From Paulinella micropora (lineage: Eukaryota > Cercozoa > Imbricatea > Euglyphida): a DNA stretch of 64,000 bases. Positions 1 through 8,485 of this stretch are shown one piece after another. Below the pieces are notes generated by a model. That model ran no database searches, was not told where the DNA came from, and was given only the letters and a program-made list of their open reading frames with translations. The position numbers were made by a program, and so were the translations under genes. How positions within the stretch are numbered: the stretch's first letter is position 1; the number at the start of each line of letters is the position of its first letter. The stretch is taken from positions 558,858 through 622,857 of the forward strand of contig BJOX01000082.1 in the NCBI GenBank assembly GCA_009731375.1. Direction: 5' to 3'.

Positions 1-286
1 TAGGGGGTATACATGTGCATAGTAAAGTTGGAGGAGGATGTGAGTGGGAAGTAGGCTGTTCACATAACGAAACATTTGGACGAATGGTTGAAGGCGGAAT
101 ATAATAGATTGTATATGTTCACGGAAGGACAGGTTGCTTTGGATGATTGTACCTAATACTTTTACCTTTCGTTCTTGTTGGAGCCTCTTGCCGTCGATAG
201 TCAAGTCGAGCTGCACCTTCTGTTCGTGCTTGTGGAAGATAGTGTAGGTGGTTTTGGTGGGGTTGGGTACTAGGTTATGTCTGTAG

Positions 287-287
<1 letters not shown>
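1..287 (-). mobile_element. LINE fragment (second copy, runs off window edge)
   Basis: This stretch matches positions 1,521-1,807 of the LINE copy downstream base for base as far as I can compare by eye. It therefore encodes the region just after the reverse transcriptase core. On the minus strand its 5' end is at 287, where it stops abruptly and an (ACT)n microsatellite begins. The 3' part lies beyond the left edge of the window. The near-identity suggests a recent duplication or insertion, or an assembly duplication. Confidence 0.85.
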
Positions 288-326
<39 letters not shown>

Positions 327-534
327 TACTACTACTACTACTACCACTAGGCCTAGGCCTTCGGTTTAATGAAGTTAACAATTTAACCTCTGGTCGATCC
401 ATACAAATCGTTAGCTCAAGAGCTATTGATTTAACTAGATGGACCTACGTCTCAAGTTATTAAAGATAATGAGAAATTATTAAAAAAATTAAAGTATTAA
501 AATAAAATGACTTAGATTAAAAATATTAAAATAA

Positions 535-579
<45 letters not shown>

Positions 580-908
580 TAATAATAATAATAAAATAGT
601 AATAACAATAATAATAAATATATATGGAATTAACAAATATATATATATGTATATATATATATATTATATATATATATATTAGATTAATCTTTTATGAAGT
701 CAAAGTAAAGTTCTAGTTCAGTGAGGAACGAGAAAGAAAAAAAAAAAACTGAAATATATATAATAATATAATATAATATAATATATATATATATATGTAT
801 ATATATGTTGAAAGAGTTATTCTCACTCAGTACTATATATATATGTATTTACATATATATATAAATATATATGTTGAAAGTGTTATATTCTCACTCAGTA
901 CTATATAT
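288..908. repeat. ACT, AAT and TA microsatellites between the two LINE copies
   Basis: This holds (ACT)n next to the truncated LINE 5' end, then about 180 bp of AT-rich unique sequence, an (AAT)n run and a (TA)n-rich block. Within the TA block a segment of roughly 60 bp ending in a CTCACTCAGTACTATATATA motif occurs twice in tandem. No coding potential was seen. Confidence 0.85.
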
Positions 909-1070
909 AACGGTGGCACTCGCAAAAGCTGGTAGACACGAGGTGACTCCCCAAGGGGGTTTGGCCAACCACACTCCGGCTTAGGATGTGATCAACGCTG
1001 AACTTGTCCCACACTCAGGTATCATCTGATGATGAGGTGTCCAACGCCCTCTTTAGGCCCGTAGGCAGTG

Positions 1071-2961
1071 TCAGGATTCTTGCATCCTTAAGAGATATGC
1101 TTTGAGTTCCTTTTTGAATTCTGCTTTGTATGAGATATCTCTTAGGTGCTCTGGCAGCTTATCCCATTGTGCTTGTGCTGCTCTGCTGTATTGACCCGTC
1201 GTTGAGTCGTTGTACATGTGTTTCTTTGATGACCGCCTAGTGTTGTAGTTATGAACAGCTGTGATTGGTCGGATATTGTTGTAGTGAAGGGGAAGGAAAG
1301 CCTTGAAGGCTGGGTAAATAAGGGAGTGTGCATCCATGCATACGCTGTACTTATACATGTTAAGTATGTTGAGTAAGCGTAGTTTGGCAAAAAGAGGCTT
1401 GGTAGGTGTTCTCCATGATTTGAGACATATCAGACGGACTATACGTTTTTGGATGATAATGAGTGGATGTATAATGGTGTTGTAGTCATCAGATCCCCAT
1501 ATAGAGATACCATACATAAGTAGGGGGTATACATGTGCATAGTAAAGTTGGAGGAGGATGTGAGTGGGAAGTAGGCTGTTCACATAACGAAACATTTGGA
1601 CGAATGGTTGAAGGCGGAATATAATAGATTGTATATGTTCACGGAAGGACAGGTTGCTTTGGATGATTGTACCTAATACTTTTACCTTTCGTTCTTGTTG
1701 GAGCCTCTTGCCGTCGATAGTCAAGTCGAGCTGCACCTTCTGTTCGTGCTTGTGGAAGATAGTGTAGGTGGTTTTGGTGGGGTTGGGTACTAGGTTATGT
1801 CTGTAGAAATAGTGGACAAGGTTCGTTGTATCAGTTTGTGCTTGCTCTTGGAGTTGTTCTTTATTCTTAGCAGCAATGATAAGTGTGGTGTCATCTGCGT
1901 ATGCAAAGACTGTCCCGTGTGTTAGTGAAAGTATAATATCATTGATGTATAGAATGAAGAGCGTTGTTGAGAGTGTGCTACCTTGCGGGATCCCATGTGT
2001 GATCTTGCGTGGATAAGAACGAGCATATTGGGTAAATACTGTTTGGTATCGTTTTGTGAGGTATGATTTAAAAAAGGTAGTGGTGTTATCGCTAAAATTT
2101 ATATTATTTCGTAGTTTATGGATCAGTGTTTCATGATCTATAGTGTCATAGGCTTTCGATAGGTCAATAAATAGAGCAAGTACATACCTTCCTGGGCCTT
2201 TGAGGTTTTGGATGTGATTTAAGATGGTTTGTGTAGTGATTGTTGTGTTCGAGTGTGGTCGGAAGGCGTATTGAGTTCGGGAGAGGATGTCGTACCTGGT
2301 AAGGTGGGCCATCAGTTGCTTGTTGAGTATAGTGTCAAAGACCTTAGCAATAATCGGCAGTAGCGAGATAGGTCTGTAATTCTCAGGCAGCGTTCTATCT
2401 TTAGCTTTATATATTTCAATAACTTTAGTTATTTTTAGTGCATCAGGGTATTGGTTATGTTCTATAGCTTTATTAAAGAGCGTTGTTAATATCGGGGCAA
2501 TGTACTTTGTAAGGTCTTGCATGATGGCTGGTTTTATTTTGTTTATATCTTCTGCTTTGTTTCTGTTAATTGCTTTCAGTGTATCAACTACATCATCCTG
2601 CAAAATGCGTTTGAGTGTAAAGGGAGGCAGTTTTCTCTGTGTTAGGTCTATTTCCTCTTCTCTGACTTTATGTTCTTGGGGGATTTGGGCACTGACCTTG
2701 GAGCCGACCGTCGTGTAGTGTCTGTTGAGTGCATTGGCAATACCTTTGGGGTCGGTGATTACCTTATCATCTACGCGGAGTTGGGTGGGCGAGGTCTTCA
2801 GACCTTGTGTCTGTGGGATCAGCTTTCTCAACGCATTCATACGTTTTTTTGGATCGTGACTTAGTTTTTCCATTAAGGTAGTCATGTATGCTTTCTTAGC
2901 TTTCTTAATCTCTCTATTAGTTTTATTTCTATGCTTATTATACTTAGTTCTATTACTTTTA

Positions 2962-2993
<32 letters not shown>

Positions 2994-3005
2994 TACTGTG
3001 AGCAT
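1071..3005 (-). CDS. LINE reverse transcriptase (ORF2 remnant)
   Basis: This 644-codon open frame encodes a non-LTR retrotransposon reverse transcriptase. Visible RT blocks are ENYRPISLLP near residue 208, DLSKAYDTIDH near 281, HGIPQGSTL near 337 and the catalytic YADDTTL near 369. A C-terminal segment follows with the SRAAQAQWDKLPEHLRD pattern typical of CR1/Jockey/Rex-type elements. The first 15 codons are a poly-valine stretch translated from the flanking (ACT)n microsatellite and are not part of the original protein. The upstream endonuclease is absent, so the copy cannot be autonomous, although the RT frame itself is intact. The class assignment is from motifs; the clade is inferred. Confidence 0.85.
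2962..3000. repeat. (ACT)n microsatellite at LINE 5' junction
   Basis: A short ACT array forms the 5' end of the LINE reading frame on the minus strand. The same repeat type forms the 5' boundary of the LINE fragment at the left edge of the window. Confidence 0.8.
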
Positions 3006-3057
3006 TCACACCTTCGTACCTCCCCAGCTTCCTAACAATTTTACACTACCTATATAT

Positions 3058-3440
3058 AGCTACCTAACCACCTACCCACCTACCTACCTACCTACCTACC
3101 TACCTACCTACCTACCTACCTACCTATCTACCTAACCTACCTAACCTACCTACCTACCTACCTACCTACCTATACCTACCTACCTACCTACCTACCTACC
3201 TACCTACCTACCTACCTATACCTACCTACCTACCTACCTACCTACCTNNNNNNNNNNCCTACCTACCTACCTACCACCCACCTACCCACCTACCTACCTA
3301 CCTACCTACCTACCTACCTACCTACCTACCTACCTCTACCTACCTACCTACCTACCTACCTACCTACCTACCTACCTACCTACCTTCCTTCCTACCTACC
3401 TACCTACCTTCCTTCCTACCTGCCTGACCTACCTACGTAT
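3058..3440. repeat. (CCTA)n tetranucleotide array
   Basis: An array of CCTA units with occasional CCCA, CCTT and single-base variants, broken by a 10-base assembly gap at 3,248-3,257. It has no coding content. Confidence 0.95.
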
Positions 3441-3464
3441 ACTTTTACCTACATACCAACCTCT

Positions 3465-5351
3465 TCTTCTTCTTCTTCTTCTTCTTCTTCTTCTTCTTCT
3501 TCTTCTTCTTCTTCTTCTTCTTCTTCCTCCTCCTCCTCCTCCTCTTCTTCTTCCTCTTCCTCTTCCTCTTCCTCTGCCTCTGCCTCTTCCTCTTCTTCTT
3601 CTTCTTCTTCTTCTTCTTCTTCTTCTTCTTCTTTGCCTCTTCCTCTTCCTCTTCCTCTTCCTCTTCTTCTTCTTCTTCTTCTTCTTCTTCTTCTTCTTCT
3701 TCTTCTTCTTCTTCTCCTTCTCCTTCTTCTTCCTCTTCCTCTTCCTCTTCCTCTTCCTCTTCCTCTTCCTCTTCTTCTTCTTCTTCTTCTTCTTCTTCTT
3801 CTTCTTCTTCTTCTTCTTCCTCTTCCTCTTCTTCTTCTTCTTCTTCTTCTTCTTCTTCTGCTTCTTCTTCTTCTTCTTCTAATTCTAATTCTAATTTTAT
3901 TTTTCTAATTCTAATTCTAATTCTAATTCTTCTTCTTCTTCTTCTTCTTCTTCTTCTTCTTCTTCTTCTTCTTCTTCTTCTTCTTCTTTCTTCTTTTTCT
4001 TCTTCTTCTTCTTCTTCTTCTTCTTCTTCTTCTTTCTTCTTCTTCTTCTTCTTCTTCTTCTTCTTCTTCTTCTTCTTCTTCTTCTTCTTCTTCTTCTTCT
4101 TCTTCTTCTTCTTCTTCTTCTCCTTCTTCTTNNNNNNNNNNTCTTCTTTTTCTTTTTCTTCTTTTTCTTCTTCTTCTTCTTCTTCTTCTTCTTCTTTCTT
4201 CTTCTTCTTCTTCTTCTTCTTCTTCTTCTTCTTCTTCTTCTTTCTTCTTTCTTCTTCTTCTTTCTTCTTCTTCTTTCTTCTTCTTTCTTCTTCTTCCTTC
4301 TTCTTCTTCTTCCTGTTCTTCTTCTTCCTGTTCTTCTTCTTCTTCTTCTCTTCTTCTTCTTCTTCTTCTTCTTCTTCTTCTTCTTCTTCTCTTCTTCTTC
4401 TTCTTCTTCTTCTTCTACCTGTTCTTCTTCTTCTTCCTCCTCCTCCTCTTCTTCTTCTTCTTCTTCTTCTTCTTCTTCTTCTTCTTCTTCTTCTTCTTCT
4501 TCTTCTTTCTTCTTTTTCTTTTTCTTCTTTTTCTTTTTCTTCTTTTTCTTCTTCTTCTTCTTCTTCTTCTTCTTCTTCTTCTTCTTCTTCTTTCTTCTTC
4601 TTCTTCTTCTTCTTCTTCTTCTTCTTCTTCTTCTTCTTCTTCTTCTTCTTCTTTCTTCTTCTTCTTCTTCTTCTTNNNNNNNNNNNNNNTCTTCTTTTTC
4701 TTTTTCTTCTTTTTCTTCTTCTTCTTCTTCTTCTTCTTCTTCTTCTTCTTCTTCTTCTTCTTCTTCTTCTTCTTCTTTCTTCTTCTTCTTCTTCTTCTTC
4801 TTCTTCTTCTTCTTCTTCTTCTTCTTCTTCTTCTTTTTCTTCTTCTTCTTCTTCTTCTTCTTCTTCTTCTTCTTCTTCTTCTTCTTCTTCTTCTTCTTCT
4901 TTCTTCTTCTTCTTCTTCTTCTTTCTTCTTTTTCTTTTTCTTCTTTTTCTTCTTCTTCTTCTTCTTCTTCTTCTTCTTCTTCTTCTTCTTTCTTCTTCTT
5001 CTTCTTCTTCTTCTTCTTCTTCTTCTTCTTCTTCTTCTTTCTTCTTTCTTCTTCTTCTTTCTTCTTCTTCTTTCTTCTTCTTTCTTCTTCTTCCTTCTTC
5101 TTCTTCTTCCTGTTCTTCTTCTTCCTGTTCTTCTTCTTCTTCTTCTTCTTCTTCTTCTTCTTCTTCTTCTTCTTCTTCTTCTTCTTCTTCTTCTCTTCTT
5201 CTTCTTCTTCTTCTTCTACCTGTTCTTCTTCTTCTTCCTCCTCCTCTTCTTCTTCTTCTTCTTCTTCTTCTTCTTCTTCTATCACTTCTTCTTCTTCTTC
5301 TTCTTCTCTTCTTCTTCTTCTTCTTCTACCTGTTCTTCTTCTTCCTCCTCC

Positions 5352-5389
<38 letters not shown>

Positions 5390-5478
5390 TATCACTTCTT
5401 CTTCTTCTAGCTCTTCTTCTTCTTCTAGCTCTTCTTCTTCCTCTAGCTCTTCTTTTCTCTAGCTCTTCTTCCTCTAGC

Positions 5479-5555
<77 letters not shown>

Positions 5556-6048
5556 TTCTTCTTCTTCTTCTTCTTCTCCTCCTCCTCCTCCTCCTCCTTC
5601 TNNNNNNNNNNCTTCTTCTTCTTCTCCTTCTTCTCCTTCACCTTCTCCTTCTCCTTCTCCTTCTTCTTCTTCTCCTTCTCCTTTTTCTCCTTCTCCTCTC
5701 CTTCTCCTTCTCCTTCTCCTTCTCCTTCTTCTTCTTCTTCTTCTTCTTCTTCTTCTTCTTCTTCTTCTTCTTCTTCTTCTTCTCGTCCTTCTCTACCTCC
5801 TCGTCCTCGTCTTTCTTCTTCTTCTTCTTCTTCTTCTTCTTCTTCTTCTTCTTCTTCTTCTTCTTCCTTCTCCTTCTCCTTCTCCTTCTTCTTCTTCTTC
5901 TTCTTCTCCTCCTCCTCCTCCTCCTCCTCCTCCTTCTTCTTCTTCTTCTTCTTCTTCTTCTTCTTCTTCTTCTCGTCCTTCTCTACCTCCTCGTCCTCGT
6001 CGTTCTTCTTCTTCTTCTTCTTCTTCTTCTTCTTCTTCTTCTTCTTCT

Positions 6049-6079
<31 letters not shown>

Positions 6080-6080
6080 T
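3465..6080. repeat. 2.6 kb polypyrimidine (CTT)n tract
   Basis: Almost pure pyrimidine on the plus strand, mostly CTT/TTC with CCT, TTTC and CTTCCTG variants, interrupted by short gaps at 4,132, 4,676 and 5,602. It contains higher-order structure. A characteristic block with two TTCCTGTTC motifs occurs near 4,190-4,335 and again near 4,985-5,130. A CTCGTCCTTCTCTACC block occurs near 5,781 and again near 5,971. Long open frames across it are artefacts of triplet periodicity. Confidence 0.95.
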
Positions 6081-6289
6081 ACGAGTGGCTGAGGGTGGGT
6101 TTGGCGGAATCAGGTGGATGGTGTCAAAGTTGTCGGCGTTGTGGATGGTGGACGGCGTGGCGGGATGCGTGCTGATCAAGTCTTGAACATGTCGTGTTGG
6201 ATGGTGTGCGCTCAGAGGGGCGTGCTTCTTGGTGCGGGGATGGTGGTTGCCAGCCCCACCTTGCTCGCAATTCAGACTCTACTACAACT
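6081..6289. other. Short unique sequence between tracts
   Basis: About 200 bp of mixed-composition DNA between the polypyrimidine tract and an (ATT)n run. An open frame crosses it but runs into simple repeats on both sides. I see no recognisable gene. Confidence 0.6.
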
Positions 6290-6303
6290 ACTACTACTAC
6301 TAC

Positions 6304-6388
<85 letters not shown>

Positions 6389-6389
6389 T
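6290..6389. repeat. (ACT)n/(ATT)n microsatellite preceding SINE
   Basis: A short ACT run passes into about 85 bp of ATT repeat directly upstream of the SINE. The SINE's own 3' tail is also (ATT)n. Confidence 0.9.
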
Positions 6390-6656
6390 GGACACCGTGA
6401 TAGCCCAGTGGTCAAGTTCTACCATCTGGGCCCTGTCGCCAGTTCGATTCCCGTCGGTGCCACCAGTATTTTCATTGAACATACCGGTCCGTCTGGACCA
6501 GTATTTTCATTGAACATACCGGTCCGTCTGGAAGTGTTGGAACTGCCCTTGCGGGGGTGTCATTAGAGCCTATCGTCAATTCTTCGTACTCCCCTCACGG
6601 GTGAGACGATGGAGGCGCATGTGCAGAAATGCATCAGCCATTGACAGAGAAGCACT
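6390..6656 (+). mobile_element. tRNA-derived SINE, copy 1 (full length)
   Basis: The 5' part is tRNA-like: GACACCG at the start pairs with CGGTGCC near base 70. There is a pol III A-box match (TAGCCCAGTGG) and a B-box match (GTTCGATTCC). An unrelated body follows, ending GACAGAGAAGCACT, and then an (ATT)n tail. In this copy a segment of about 35 bp containing GTATTTTCATTGAACATACC is present twice in tandem. The T-stem pairing is poor, so it is a tRNA-derived retroposon rather than a tRNA gene. Confidence 0.85.
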
Positions 6657-6688
6657 ATTATTATTATTATTATTATTTATTATTATTT

Positions 6689-6739
<51 letters not shown>

Positions 6740-6745
6740 TTTCTT

Positions 6746-6792
<47 letters not shown>

Positions 6793-6804
6793 CATTATTA
6801 TTAT

Positions 6805-6860
<56 letters not shown>

Positions 6861-7114
6861 GACTCTGACTCTGACTCTGATTCTCACTCTTTGGTCTTGC
6901 TCTTACTCGTTGGTCTTACTCTTAGTCTTACTCCTTTAGTCTTCTTATTACTCTTGGTCTTACTCTTGGCCTTACTCTTACTCTTACTTTTACTCTTACT
7001 CTTACTCTTACTCTTACTCTTACTCTTACTCTTACTCTTACTCTTGGCCTTACTCTTACTCTTACTCTTACTCTTACTCTTACTCTCTCTTACTCTTACT
7101 CTTACTCTTACTCT

Positions 7115-7178
<64 letters not shown>
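6657..7178. repeat. ATT, TTTA, ACT, TCTTAC and T-run composite simple sequence
   Basis: The SINE tail passes into (TTTA)n, (ATT)n, (ACT)n, a long hexanucleotide TCTTAC array, (CT)n and finally about 30 thymidines. No gene is present. Confidence 0.9.
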
Positions 7179-7181
<3 letters not shown>

Positions 7182-8157
7182 CAGTCAAAGTGACTGAGTC
7201 TGCGGCCTGGTCCGACCCGGCCTGCCGATTATTCAAGTAATACTATGAGCAGACGGTTTGAAAGGCAGGTGCCTGCAGGCCGCCCCCGCGGCCCCGCCGG
7301 ATCGCGATTAAATATATATGAATGACTGACAGAACTGACTCTTCACTGCAAACCGGAAAGTGGCTATGATGTAACACCCACGGTATACTACATCGTTATT
7401 TCGCTATTAGTTTTTACGGGAATTCACTTGTGGAAGTGATTTCTTGTTATTAAATGTATTATAAGATTTCGGGTCCGGCAGAGCCGAGGTGTAGTTAGAG
7501 AGGTGTTTGGCCCGCAGGGCATGTGTACCTGAAGCAGTGAGTGAGGGGGGGGGGGGGGGGGGGGGGGGGGGNNNNNNNNNNCGTTGGGTGCCGCTTTGCA
7601 GTTTATAGCAGCACTTACACAAACACTATGATTTTATTACATTTCACATGATTTTACACAAACACTATAACTTCACTGCAATAAGAGAAATTGCTTCAGT
7701 GCCATTGGTACGGATAAATTTAAACGGAAGTATACGAATTAATATGAAAATTACTAAATGCAAATATAATAATGTTAATAATTAAATAATTAATATTTCT
7801 CTTCTAGTACTAGATCCAACCATATTGGCCATATGTAAATTCCTCGCCCACTGCGGTTCATTAGTGTTGACTTTACCATTCGAGTCACAAAACTTTACCA
7901 TATTAAAGTTCAAGTGAACAGCTTTCAGAATCTTCAATCTGTTTGAAAAAATATTAAGAAGTTTTTATAAAAGACTCGAATGAAGTTTGGTACAACTTTT
8001 CAACATATTGGATGGAAATTTTCCCGAATTTTTTGGAAAAGTGTCCGGATGGCACAACGCTATCGAAATTTGTCCAATTCAAGCCAAGTGTCAAAAAGCA
8101 GAAGAAAATAGTAGGAAGCGAAAGCTATTTTTTTATCTTACACTCACTTTCTTTCTG
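7179..8157. other. Unique DNA left of the copia element
   Basis: Mixed, then AT-rich sequence with a GC-rich patch near 7,270-7,300 and a G-run at 7,547-7,571 that ends in a 10-base gap. I found no open frame with recognisable protein features. It is the left flank of the copia insertion site. Confidence 0.6.
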
Positions 8158-8162
8158 TAATC
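8158..8162. other. Left target-site duplication TAATC
   Basis: The same five bases occur directly after the right LTR at 15,719-15,723. Five bp is the duplication length typical of Ty1/copia integrases. Confidence 0.7.
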
Positions 8163-8472
8163 CGTTGTAATGTACTACTAATACCCGTTACTCCACCTAG
8201 ACAATTTACCGGTAATTTGGATAGTCTTAGTCATAGGCAGGTTCATAGGCCGGACAGTTATTAATACCTTTATTACTGACTAGGACACTTTCTAGAGTAT
8301 TCGCGAATCATAGTCTGGATGCCTAGAATCAAATGAGTATTACCATTCTGTAAAGGTCATAACATCATAAATTTGTGTGACCCAAAGTCATTAAAAGTCT
8401 TTTCTTCGGTTATTCTTTACCCTTAGCGGGGTAGCTTCCCTAAACTCTGCGTTTGAGTGATAGATTACTTTG
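8163..8472 (+). repeat. Left LTR of copia element
   Basis: It matches the right LTR throughout. It begins CGTTGTAATG and ends ATTACTTTG, rather than with the usual TG...CA. The boundaries were set by the TAATC direct repeats, the primer-binding site and the polypurine tract; an uncertainty of one to three bases remains. Confidence 0.85.
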
Positions 8473-8485
8473 GTTATGAGCCTTG
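8472..8485 (+). promoter_or_regulatory. Primer-binding site: internal initiator-Met tRNA
   Basis: GGTTATGAGCC is complementary to GGCTCATAACC, the anticodon stem-loop of eukaryotic initiator tRNA-Met. This means priming by a tRNA half rather than the 3' CCA end, as known for Drosophila copia and Ty5. The gag start codon at 8,476 lies inside this site, so the primer site is also translated. Confidence 0.75.

Larger units (their letters stand above)
909..3005 (-). mobile_element. 5'-truncated CR1/Jockey-type LINE
   Basis: The element consists of a reverse-transcriptase ORF followed, on the minus strand, by about 160 bp of non-coding 3' sequence that ends at a (TA)n block near 909. No apurinic endonuclease domain precedes the RT. 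The coding sequence starts directly out of an (ACT)n microsatellite, so the copy is 5'-truncated, as is usual after incomplete target-primed reverse transcription. The 3' boundary is an estimate based on where unique sequence gives way to TA repeat; no poly-A tail is visible. Confidence 0.75.

Noticed and set aside
3897-5480. 527-codon frame rich in K, E and R
   Set aside because: It is only the translation of a CTT/GAA triplet array in one frame and spans assembly gaps; there is no gene evidence.
6390-6466. A functional tRNA gene
   Set aside because: Acceptor pairing and A/B boxes are present but the T-stem is mismatched and no sound anticodon arm forms; the repeated body and (ATT)n tail show it is a SINE.
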